From: Limnanthes douglasii subsp. nivea | Lineage: Eukaryota; Streptophyta; Magnoliopsida; Brassicales; Limnanthaceae | NCBI GenBank assembly: GCA_036936605.1 | Contig: JAUPFV010000001.1 | Span: 343,057,081-343,121,080, forward strand | Reading direction: 5' to 3' | DNA: 64,000 bases | In this document: positions 21,835-32,578 of the stretch, piece after piece | Position numbering within the stretch: the first letter of the stretch is position 1 | Layout of the letters: every line of letters starts with the position of its first letter | Notes under the pieces: model-generated | Told to the model about the DNA's origin: nothing | What the model saw: only the letters and a program-made list of their open reading frames with translations | Databases searched by the model: none | Made by a program: the position numbers and the translations under genes

Positions 21835-22250
21835 ACAAGGTCAAAATACCAGAATGGTGATGATCGGGCGAAGGAAGCAAGAAAAATACTTCACAAACGG
21901 GGGCGTACCAATAAAATCGAAGTTGGTTCCCCTTCTACCGAAGTAAGCCAGCATTCCGAGAATACAAGTGGTCATTGTAGCATTACAAGTTTGAAGCCAT
22001 TAGAGAACAAATTACGGACGGTGGTGAAGACGAACCCAGTCATGGTGAAGAATCATCGGATAATGATACTAGTTTTGAGACAAATGAGCTCATAGTTCTA
22101 CCGAAGCATCAGAAAATGAACATCAATGTCTGAAATGTTTCAAACGTGCCAATAATTTGTTTTTGACGCATAACGATGTCTTAGTTTTCTCGACTACCAG
22201 GTCCACGAAGCTTTCAACACCTTTATTGGGAATGTGACTTTGACCTCTAT
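21835..22250 (+). pseudogene. Possible coding remnant with acidic segment
   Basis: One frame reads KFEAIREQITDGGEDEPSHG followed by EESSDNDTSF, then stops after HQKMNINV. Base composition is less AT-rich than the surroundings and the text looks coding-like. No family is recognised. It precedes a better supported exon at 22,327, with GT-rich and TTTTTTCAG sequences between, so it could be an upstream exon of the same decayed gene. Confidence 0.25.
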
Positions 22251-22326
22251 AGTTATAAGTATTTTTTAAATTTTGTTACTACTAATAATAAGATTATAAC
22301 AATCCATTTTGTTTATATTTTTTCAG

Positions 22327-22546
22327 TTGCGTCGAGTATTAACAATTACGCTAAGTATGAACTATTAGATCAAAGGGACCTTAGTAAGCAGGTGGCTGTA
22401 AAAAATATCGTGAAAGCGACTCCGTTTTGGACTATCATCATACACTTGAGAAAGTTCAACTCAAACTCGCAATCGAGCGAGGCTTTGCTCGAAGTGATTG
22501 CACCAACTATCCATTTTAAAGAAGTTGGTTTGAGGACTATACTCTC
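22327..22546 (+). pseudogene. Exon-like segment of an unrecognised gene
   Basis: A pyrimidine-rich acceptor (ATATTTTTTCAG) precedes and a consensus donor (GTAAGTAG) follows a 220-nt segment open in one frame for its whole length. It reads NYAKYELLDQRDLSKQVAVK, then ATPFWTIIIHLRKF and SEALLEVIAPTIHF. The combination of open frame and both splice signals is unlikely by chance. I do not recognise the family; some plant transposon-associated proteins have similar regions, but I cannot confirm it. Confidence 0.35.
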
Positions 22547-23529
22547 GTAAGTAGTCACTTGTAATATCAAGAATATTCAATAGTTTGAAGTACCTATTAA
22601 GTAGTTTAAACAAACTAGAACTATCTCTATAAACAACTATCGTAGCTTTCTCTAAAGTAATCCATGAAAGACGATAAAAGATACCTAAATCGTAACTTTT
22701 TTAACAATTTTTTTTAGGGTTTTGGCTGTAACATCGACTTTGGTCCTAATACAATTATTTATTTTATTAGCAATAAAATTTGATGTTAAATTTTTTCAAT
22801 TTTATTTTCCAAAACCAGCCCTACAATTGCGAGGTTTGACATGTTTTTAAAAACTATAACCAATAGATGTATCAAGATTCATATAAATTCTTCATGGGCA
22901 TCCTTTTGAATATTTTTTCTCGCAATAAACAATTTTTTTATCTACTATTATACAAATGTGTGAATGTAAACCCATCATATAAAGAAAACTGATATATAAC
23001 TTATCCTAAAGCAATTGCGCATTCTTAAAAACTTTTGGAACACCGTTAATTCCATTAACCCAACCAGCAATATCAAGTTGTTTGTTCTTATAACAAAAAT
23101 ACTAATACCGTAACTACTTCCCCCACTAATAATATGTTCATTTGAAGCTTTAAATAAACTTAAACAAATTTTTATAATATTTTTATTAATAACAACATTC
23201 ATTTCAATATCAATCGTAAGTGTTACACAAACCAAAGTATCAACAATTGATACCATACCAACAAAATCACCATCACAACTTAAGAGATAATTTTTAGGTC
23301 ACCGCAAGAAATATCTTAATATGAATTATCTCTAATGAACATATCTCATTTACTTAAAAACAATATTTAAAATACCTTCAAAGTATTCAAATTTACCAAC
23401 ATTACAGAATGTTTATTATAAAAATATTTAGTCGACTTCTAGACATAGTGTACCTGCATTTGAAAATTAAATAAAAATAAAAATATCGCATCTCGCATTG
23501 AAAAATTAAAAAAGTATCGCAATTAATCT
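22547..23529. other. AT-rich stretch without a supported gene
   Basis: After the exon-like segment, similarity to any element is not visible. A minus-strand frame at 22,975-23,256 (MVSIVDTLVCVTLTID) has no recognisable motif, and an alternative frame reads GWVNGINGVPKVFKNAQLL. It may be part of the CACTA element that lies to the right, but nothing proves this. Confidence 0.3.
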
Positions 23530-26500
23530 TTTATTCTCAATTTGGACGTAACACATAATTTGCGTTTAACCCATAATTATGAGTTCATTCTTATCCCATG
23601 ATTCTTAATTCACATTTGACACATTATTCTTAGTTCACATTTAACCCATAAGTCTGAGTTTGCATTTAACTATTGATTCTTAGTTTGGATTTAAAACGTG
23701 ATTCTCAATTCTCATTTAGACTTTGATTCTCAGTTTGGATTTACCCTTTGATTCTTAATTCATATTTAGCCTTTGATTGTTAGTTCACATTTAGCCATTG
23801 ATTCTCAATTCGCATTTAACCTTTAATTCTCAGTTCGTGTTTAACCCATAATTCTCAGGTCACATATAACCCATGATTTTTAATTCGCACTCAATCCTTG
23901 ATTCTCAATTCCTATTTAAACCATGATTTTAAATTCGTATTTAACACATGATTATTAGTTTAGATTTAACTCAGGATTATTTGTTCGCAACATAATTCTC
24001 AGTTCACATTTAACTTATGATTCTCAATACATGATTCAAGTATAACCCAAGATACTTAGTTCAGATATAACACATGATTATGAATTTAAATTCAACGTAT
24101 AATTCTTAGTTTGTATTTAATTTATGAATTTTAGTTCGGATTTCATACACGATTTTCAGCTCGTATTTAACTTTTGATTCTCAGTACAAATATAACACTT
24201 GATTCATGATTCACACTTAACCTGTTATTAAAGATTCGTATTCTACCCTTGATTCTCATTTCGTATTTAATCAATTGTTCGTGATTTGCGTTCAACCATT
24301 GATTTTTAGTTCAAATTTAACACATGATTTTTAGTTCACATTTAACACATAATTCTTAGTTTGGATTCAACACATGAATCTCACTTGGGATTTAACCATT
24401 GGTTCTCAATTCGTATTTAATAAATTATTTGCGATTCTTTTTAAACTAATAATTCTCAATTCAGATTTAACACACGATTCTAAGTTCAGATTTAACACAT
24501 TATTTTCAATTGCATTTGACTCATGATTCTCAGTTTTTATCTACCTCACGATTATCTGTTTGATTTTCATACACGATCCTCAATTCAAATTTCATACACG
24601 ATTCTTAGTTCGTGTTTAGCCCTTGATTCTTAATTCGGATTTATTATTTGATTCGTCATTTGTATTTAACAAATAAAACTGAAATTGGATTTAGCCCTTG
24701 ATTCTCAGCTTGGATTTAACATATGACTCATGAATTTGATTCTCATTTCGTATTTAACCAATTGTTCATGATTTGCGTTCAACCATTGATTCTTAGTTCA
24801 AATTTTACACATGACTTATATTTCACATTTAACACATGATTCTCAGCTTTGAATTTACCACATGATTCTGCATTCAAATTTAATACATGATTCTAAGTTT
24901 AAATTTAACATATGATTTATGATTTATATTTAACACATGATTCACCATTCATATTTAACCTTAAAATTTTAGTTCGGATTTGTCAATTGATTCAGAGTTC
25001 CCGTCTAACCTATGATTCATGATTCAAATTTAACCTCTGATTTTAAGTTCAAATTTAACACTTGATTCATGATTTATGTTTAACCCATTATACTCAATTC
25101 TAGATCAACACATGATTCTTCATTCAGATTTAATATGTGATTCTCATTTCATATATATCCCATCATTCGTGATTCACAACTTATCTTTGATTATTAGTTC
25201 ATAGTTAACACATGATTCTCAGTTTGTATTTAACACTTAATTTTTAGTTTGTATTTTATCTCTGATTTGTTATTTACATTTAACCCATGTTGGTCAGTTT
25301 AAATATAACAGATGATCATACTTTCATAAAGAACCCTTGATTATTACTTCGTATTTAACTATGATTCTTAGTTCGCATTGTACCCATGATTCTCATTTCG
25401 AATTTAACACGTGTTAGACATTTGTGTCTAACCTATAATACACAGTTCAAATTTAGCACAGAAGTCTCAGTTTGGATTTAACATATGATTCTAAGTTTGT
25501 ATTTAACCCATTATTTGCGATCTGTATTCTATAATTGATTCTCAAATTGGATTAAACACATCGTTCTTACTTCGCATTTAACCCTTGATTCTTAGTTCAG
25601 ATTTAACATATGATTCTCACACCGCATTTAACCTTGTTTCTCAGTTTTTATTTACCAAATGTTTGTTGGTTTACACTTAACTATTGAATTTTAGTTTGGA
25701 TTTAATAAATGATTCACGATTCACGTTTAACCTAACTTACTTAGTTCAGATTTAACACATGATTTGAATTTGAATTTAACCCATGATTCCAAGTTCGTAT
25801 TCAATTTATGATTCTCAATTCAAATTTCACACACTGTTCTCAGTTTGTATTTAAGCTTTTGATTCTCATTATGGATTTAACACTTGAATCGATACATGTT
25901 TAACCCATTATTCCCGAATCATGTTCTATAATTGATTTTCAATTTGTATAATATTCAATTCTTTATTCTCAATTTGGATTTACCACATGATTCTCAAGTC
26001 GTATTTAACCATTGATTCCAAGTTTAGATTTAATACATGACTTTTATTTCATATTTAACCTTAAATTATCAATCAAGATTTAATACAAGAATATTCTCAA
26101 TTTACATTTGACCCCCAATTCTCAATTCATATTTAAATTATGATTCTCATTTCAAATTTCATACATGATTCGTAATTCACATTTAACCATTGATTCTCAA
26201 TTTGGATTTAACACTTAATTTGTGATTCGCATTTAACAAATGATACTCAGTTCAGATTTCACCCATGACAGTCAACTCAGATTTAATAAATGTATCTTGA
26301 TTTGCGTTTAAACAAGATTTTTAGTTTAGATATGATAAACGATATGTGATTCACATTTAACCCTTGATTATCAGTTGGGAGTTAACATATCAATCACGAT
26401 TTATTTTTAATACATGATTTTCAGTTTGAATTCAGCACATGATTATCATTTTGAATTCGACACACGATTCTGAGTTTGAATTTAACATATGATTTACATT

Positions 26501-26567
26501 TAACACATGATTCAAGATTTGCATTTAATCCAAATAATCCATGGTTCATGTCTAACCAATGATTCAC
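23530..26567. repeat. Minisatellite: about 120 copies of a degenerate 25-bp unit
   Basis: A unit close to TTGATTCTCAGTTCGCATTTAACCC repeats head to tail for about 3.04 kb. The fixed parts are GATTCTNA and ATTTAAC; the bases between and after vary. There are no spacers and few units are identical, so the array is old and not recently homogenised. 25 bp is not a multiple of three and all frames carry stops, so it does not encode protein. It lies directly downstream of a CACTA transposase relic (minus strand), possibly in that element's 3' region. Confidence 0.95.
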
Positions 26568-26989
26568 GCATGTTTTCCTTTATTTGTTACCAAAATATAT
26601 GATTTATGTTTTATTTTTTTATTTTTTTTAACTTGTTTGTATATGTACATATGTATAAAAATATATAAAGATGATGATTTTTATAAATAGTTTTTTTTTA
26701 CAACTTCAATTACATTAATTACTAAGAATAGTGGATTATGGCGAAAGATATCACAAAATTTCATTTATTTATCTTTTTTTAGTAGGGTGAAAATATCTGA
26801 ACAAAAACAACAAAATATCTCACAATAAGAGATCTTTCAAAAAAAGATTGAGATATAATATAAACCTAAATAAAATTTTCAATATATTTAATCCTTACAT
26901 AACATAAAATTTATTCAGAAAGATCTTAATTTTCTAACTCTTCTTTATCTTCGTTGTTGGTATCATATGAATCTACCTCCTTTCAAATT
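26568..26989. other. AT-rich spacer between minisatellite and CACTA coding relic
   Basis: No frame, repeat or terminal motif is visible. If the CACTA reading is right, this is the 3' untranslated part of its transposase gene. Confidence 0.3.
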
Positions 26990-28120
26990 AAAAAATTATC
27001 AAGAATTTCATGATTAAGTGGGTGAAATTGTAGATTATAGTGAGAAAAATTGATATTTAACTCGTTAGTAGGAATGGAAACACTAGGATTATCATTAAGC
27101 ACAAAAGGTTACATAATATTTTCGTTGTCGTAAAATCCAATTGCCGTCAATATTGATACAGACAAATCCTCTTGGTATGCAACTGGATCAGTATCAGTGT
27201 CACTAGGATGATTATTTTGATGATGCATATTTTGAATAGGTAGTTCTCATATGTTTTGATGATGAATATTTTGAACGATCATCCAATTATCACCTAATTT
27301 GGAACATGGTATATAAAAAACTTGTTTTACCACGATACCAAAAATATATCAATAATTTTCACAAATGTGTGTACTTGTGTTAAATAATATGAATCATTGG
27401 TCCTCTTTTATCTTTGTATCGTACCAGTCACATTCAAATGAATGTGATATTTTAAAATATTTGTATACAAGACTAGTCACACTTTGTAACTTGCCTATAA
27501 AAATTTATTTCATTCGGTTTGATATCAGTAATTATCATAACACCACTATTTTGAGTTGTTCTTCTATTATCTCGCTCTACAATTAAAAAATTAATATCAC
27601 CAGTTAAAATACATAGGTTAGCCATCAGACAATTAACTAGACCTTTAACAAGGGAATACTGCAATATTTTGCAAGCAAAGTGATTGCACCTATAAATATT
27701 TAACATTTTTTCATTAAAATTATGCAATTGCACTAATATAGTATTTTTTTAATCGCATGAGGGATACTTACATGAGTAAAAAACCAATCAGGAAATATTT
27801 CATAGTATTTTTTTTCATAACATCCGTTGGACAAATTTGTATTATTTCATTTGTATGATCTGATAACAAGTCTTTGATTTTATCAAAATTCTAAAAACCA
27901 TACCAGTGAGCTTTTATTAATTGAGCCTTATCAAGAATTACCGTAGCTGGATGAATACCGAAATTTCTTCTAGCATCTGAGTATGCCAAAAGAGAACCAA
28001 GATTATCATTTCCAAGTATTTCAACACTTTCACATTCTGAAGCATTAATAGAAGAGAACAAGCTATTGTACCTCAAGTATAGTTCCCGTCGGGTAATCAG
28101 ACTTACGGGTATAAGGTCGG
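26990..28120 (-). pseudogene. CACTA (En/Spm) TNP2-like transposase, C-terminal relic
   Basis: From the right, the minus strand reads ATVILDKAQLIKAHWYGF followed by DKIKDLLSDH (27,830-27,960), YFPDWFFTHVSIPHAIKK (about 27,740-27,800), a box RRTTQNSGVMI (around 27,530-27,560) and QVFYIPCSKLGDNW (about 27,270-27,330). These follow the order of the C-terminal domains of CACTA TNP2 proteins (H.YVL.N.DE, FP.WF, TQNSGV, Q.FY..D). Frameshifts separate the boxes. The N-terminal catalytic half is absent, cut off by T4, and no CACTA terminal inverted repeat was found. Confidence 0.6.
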
Positions 28121-28189
28121 AAGCTAATTCGCCAAACCAAATGAAGAATGATTATACACGACTAAATGGAGGGCCTATGGAGTGGTAAT

Positions 28190-29090
28190 TTTGGGTTTAA
28201 GTATAATTAATGGTCGTCCCCGTTTTCCGATGAGATTCTCTTGGGGCACCTCCCGAAGCATTTTGACATCTCCAAATCAGAAAAATATGATGGGAAGAAA
28301 GACCCTGAAAATTATTTTGAAGCATTCAAGAATTTTATGCTGAGTTTTGATAACGATGACAAGTTACTTTGCTGGACGTTTTCAATGAATTTTAAATATC
28401 GGGCCTCGAAGTGGTACAATTGCAAGGGATGCATAAAGAGTTTCAATGTTTTCGGAGTAATTTTCAGGCAACAGTTTATGAGAATCAAGAACTTCCGAGC
28501 AAATGGGGACACAATTGTTAATTATCGACAAAGGGTAGGGGAAAGTTTGAGGGATTATACATGACACTTTGTGGATGCCAAAACCGACGTAGACCATTGT
28601 GAGGAGAGCGTTGCTTTAATAGGCTATAAGCTGGGACTGCTTCCCGGACCTATGAAAAAACGGTTACAAAAAAAAAACTTCACGTTCTCTGCTTTGATTT
28701 CCCATGTAGAGTGCGCAAGCTGAATTTGTGTCATATCAACATAATTTGCAGAGGTCTAACCTTATTCCACAGCCTCAACCCATAAGCACCTTGCAGCCGA
28801 TAGCACAACAATTCCAACCAAAAGTATCGGGCTCGCAACCATAACAAGCTAGGTTTAATAATCAGATAGTAAACCAAACTATCTCAAATAAATGGATCCG
28901 ACCCATGTATTTTTCCAACTTGACTGAGTGCGTTTCCACCATTTTTGAAAAATAAAAAAAGAATGCATATTTTCGAAAACCTTATCTTATCCAAATCCCC
29001 CACGAAAACCGCAACAACCAATACTGCGAATACCATGAAGATGTAGGGCATGATACTAAGGACTGTATTGCTTTGAAAAAATAAATACAA
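28190..29090 (+). pseudogene. T4 gag
   Basis: It begins in frame with SPFSDEILLGHLPKHFDISK and SEKYDGKKDPENYFEAFKNF, followed by a capsid tail around NGDTIVNYRQRVGESLRDYT, as in the retrotransposon gag family. The zinc knuckle at 29,016-29,057 reads CEYHEDVGHDTKDC (C-x2-H-x4-H-x4-C) and is the best preserved in the window. A stop follows RDYT and frames change between 28,560 and 29,000. The start codon is lost with the truncation. Confidence 0.7.
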
Positions 29091-29429
29091 ATGTTGATAG
29101 TGAACAGAAAGTTGATGACCTATGTAAAAAGACATGCTCAACCATATACGATCTCTAAGGAAGTAGTGGCAGTACCAAAGCAAGAGACAGCGATGGTCAT
29201 CTCCAAACTCACTGACACATTTGATGTGTCCATAAAATATCCGGATCCTGATAAGCATCAGAATTTTATCAACTTTGTAGAAGAAGTAATTCCATAAAGT
29301 AGAGAAAATGTTAGTAGTTTGTGAAAAAAAAATTAGTCACTAACTATCTTTTGAGGTGATTCGATAGCAGGAATCACCAATGCCTCTCGAAAAAGACACG
29401 TTATAAACCCCACCTATATAGCAGCCCGT

Positions 29430-29960
29430 CCCCCATACTCTGTTTTAATAATGATAACATGAGAGATGTCATCGGATTGCACGAAGACGCAATGGTAATC
29501 GTAGCCTCCATTGATGGCGATGAAGTGCGCAAAGTTTCGAATCGATACCGAGAGTTCAACAAACATTATTGTCTTAACAACCTATGAAAAGTTTAAAAGA
29601 CCACCAGTAATTTAAAAATCTAAGCGAGCCATATTAGGATTCACTGGAGCTAAAGCCAAGGCAGTGGGAGAATTGGAAGGGATCGTACAGCTGGGAGGGG
29701 ACCTCTAAAAAAAGATATAATAATACTTTTTGTAGTTGTAGATGCACCGACCTCCCACAATGAAATTTTTGGTAAGTTTTGGTTGTCTAGAATGCACACA
29801 CTAACACCCACAGTCCACCAATGTCTGAAATATGTGGTCGGCAATAACATAGTAAGAAGCAGCCAGAAAACTGTTAAGGAATGCTACCGAGCGGCTTTAG
29901 AAATAAAGACCGACATAGAGAGGGTTCAAGTAAAATATTAGCATTTAGCGAGGTCTACGT
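29430..29960 (+). pseudogene. T4 aspartic protease
   Basis: The reading MRDVIGLHEDAMVIVASIDG leads to the catalytic loop IDTESSTNIIVLTTY at 29,541-29,585. The usual DTGSS is DTESS, so the loop Gly is Glu. Downstream boxes VVVDAPTSHNEIFGKFWLSR and VHQCLKYVVGNN match protease C-termini in T1 and T5. Two frame changes break it. A pre-RT piece (30,060-30,130) follows, then RT is missing. Confidence 0.65.
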
Positions 29961-30189
29961 CGGGATCGAGACCGGTAGATAATCCTATGGAGACCCCCGG
30001 AGGAAGAATTTTGAAGATAGGGACTAATTTGTCTTCTATTTTTTTAGATATATTAATTTATTTTCTCAAGGAAAGACTGTATTTATTTTTATGGTATTTT
30101 GAAGATGTGACATGAGTCCCTGATTGTGTAATTTACCATAGCATGTATGTGCGATAAAATGTCCATACCCGAGAATCCCAGTACCGCAG

Positions 30190-30520
30190 GGGACGGCTAA
30201 CCACACCTCTCAAGATATCCATGCATCAAGCAATATGTTTTGGTTTTGCGGCCTTGCCTAAGCATGTGGAGCCAAGAGCGTTTGGTTGATAATCGATTCT
30301 GAATTACTCGTAAATCACGCCACGGAACATTCTGAAGCAAGAAAAGAGCACTTGGTCCAGTACTTAGCCTCACTACGGGTTATAGTTGTGACTTTTGAAA
30401 AAATCACCTACGAGCATGTTCATATAACAGAAAATGCAGTCGCCAATTCACTAGCAACCACAACATATGTAGGAGATTTCCCTTGGATTTTAACGCTAGA
30501 AAAAACTGTCAATCATTAAA
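30190..30520 (+). pseudogene. T4 second RNase H
   Basis: After MHQAICFGF a short deletion removes the SNNEAEYEAAL region seen in relatives, then the frame continues GAKSVWLIIDSELLVNHATE and YLASLRVIVVTFEKITYEHV, ending ATTTYVGDFPWIL. It joins pre-RT sequence near 30,150, so RT and the first RNase H are absent. This is the Tat-type extra RNase H. Confidence 0.65.
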
Positions 30521-30589
30521 AGAACAGAGCTAGAGAATCGATCATAAATATCATGTCAAATTTCAACAATCACAAACACTGACTGAAGA

Positions 30590-31871
30590 GACAACATTTA
30601 GAGCTTCTTAGTAAGTAGTGCGCTACCCGAGGCTAAAGTACTGGCAAAAAGAGTACAAAATAAGGCTCTGGTTTACGTATTACAAGGGGATGTACTTTAC
30701 AAAAAGTTTTTGAGCAGGCCGCTTTTAAGATGTATGAAGCATGTAGAATCACAAATGATTTTATCCAAACTTCACAATGGCGAGGGGTCGGCTCACTATG
30801 ATTTCAAAGATCTAATCAGAACATTTTTATTGTCGGGTTTTTATTGGCCTACAATATTGAGTGATGCCAAAGAACTAGTCAAGAAATGTGACACTTATTA
30901 GAGATTTGAAAATTCAATTCATGTTCTAGACACTACGCTCGAATCCATCTTCGAAGGTTTACCATTTGATAGATGGGGGATTGAATTGGTAGGCCCACTT
31001 CCAATGGAAACCGGGGGAAGGAAAACGATAGTAGTCGTTGTGGACTATTTCTCCAAGTGGGTCGAGGCAGAGCCTTTGTCTGGGACAAGGGCCAAAGATG
31101 TAGTCAAATTTATCTGGTCAAACATTTGTTGTCGGTATGGGGTCCCTTAAAAACTAACTATGGATAATGGTCCACAGTTTGACAGCGCATAAATAAGAAA
31201 AAATATCTCATCCTATAGAATACGGCATCATTTCTCGGTACCTTTTCACCTGCAAGAGAATAGGCAGGTCGAGGTCCCAAACAAGACAATCGTTGATGGT
31301 CTCAAGAAAAATCTAGAAAGAAAAGCTGGACTGTGGCCAGATTACTTACAAGAAGTATTGTGGACATATCGAACGGAGCTCGAACTGCTACTCATGAATC
31401 GCCCTACGCTTTGGTTTATGGTATGGACGCAGTCATTCCTGCAAAAATAATGTTCTCGTCCTTCAAGATCGAACACTATGATGAAGACAGTAATGATGAG
31501 GGTCGATGTTTTGCTTTAGATTTGATTGAAAAGAAGCGAAGTCGAGCTCTCAATTGGGAAGTAGGTACGTTTCTAAAGTTTATAGAAGAGAGTTAAAGGT
31601 TGGTGACAAGGTCCTACAGAAATATTTTCTACACACGAAAGACAAAACCCTCGGGAAATTGGCTCTCAATTGGAAAGGCCCATACCAGATTATTGAAAAG
31701 ATAAAGCCAAGAATCTATAGGCTGAATGATAAGTATAATCGGCCTTTACATCACCTTTGGAACACCGAACCCAAAATTATACTTAGAGACCTTGAACATC
31801 TATTGTCTTGTAAAATAAATTTTGGTTGGGGACACACTTTTTCCTACCTTGGTGGCGCAGGGAGGTTTTAA
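30590..31871 (+). pseudogene. T4 integrase
   Basis: The zinc region reads SKLHNGEGSAHYDF and later KKCDTY (second Cys changed). The core reads VGPLPMETGGRKTIVVVVDY (first Asp), then MDNGPQFD (second Asp, near 31,160) and ENRQVEVPNK (Glu). The C-terminus (31,554-31,871) reads ELKVGDKVLQKYFLHTKDK and LNWKGPYQIIEKIKPRIY, a typical GPY/F module. Stops and frameshifts occur at 30,900, 31,148 and 31,190-31,330. Confidence 0.75.
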
Positions 31872-31942
31872 TGAGATGTATATGGAAACCGACCTATTAA
31901 TATGATTTACAGCCTTTATTAAAATGTTTGCAAGACAGCTTG

Positions 31943-32305
31943 AACCTTAAGGGTTTTTTCAACTGATAAGTTTTGATCTACATGACCTATACATTCAAAC
32001 ATTAAGGGTTTTTCCAACTGATACGTTAATCTGCATAATTTATATGTTCGAACCGTAAGGGTTTTTCAACTAACAAATTAATCTATATGATTTATATATT
32101 TGAACCTTAAGGGTTTTTCAACTGGTATGTTGATTTACATGTTTTATATGTTTGAAGCTTAAAGGTTTTTCTACTGATAAGTTGATCTACATGATTTATA
32201 CATTCGACCCTTAAAGGTTTTTCAACTAATAAGTTCATCTATATAATTTCTACGTTCGAACCTTAAGGGTTTTTCAATTGATAAGTTGATTTACATAGTT
32301 TATAA
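31943..32305. repeat. 52-bp tandem repeat, about seven copies (T4 3' region)
   Basis: The unit contains CTTAAGGGTTTTTCAACTG, then ATAAGTTGATCTACATG and a TTTATATATTCGAA spacer. Seven degenerate copies lie directly after the integrase stop, between pol and the opposite-strand gene. Confidence 0.85.
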
Positions 32306-32366
32306 TATTGCTTAGCAGTTCAGTTTTAAAATCGGAAACTAATCACTTCCTATATTTAAAATGTGG

Positions 32367-32540
32367 AACAAGAATTAGGTACTTTAACCAAACACGATGA
32401 ATTTCAGCGAATATAAAAGTTATGGTGCAAAAACACGTCTATAAGGTTCAGACAAGAATTAGGTACTTAAACCAAACACGATGAATTTTAGTGATTATAA
32501 AAGTCATACTAAAAAAACGCGTCTATAAGGTTTGGAATAA
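32367..32540. repeat. 86-bp direct repeat, two copies
   Basis: Two adjacent copies of about 86 bp share CAAGAATTAGGTACTT, AACCAAACACGATGAATTT and CGTCTATAAGGTT. They sit between the 52-bp array and the end of the opposite-strand gene. Confidence 0.8.
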
Positions 32541-32578
32541 ACCCAAAACAACAATGATGGGTAAAAACAATTCAAAAC

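Noticed and set aside
23530..26567. CRISPR-like array of short repeats
   Set aside because: The units are contiguous, 25 bp, degenerate and without unique spacers; the DNA is a plant nuclear region with retrotransposons.
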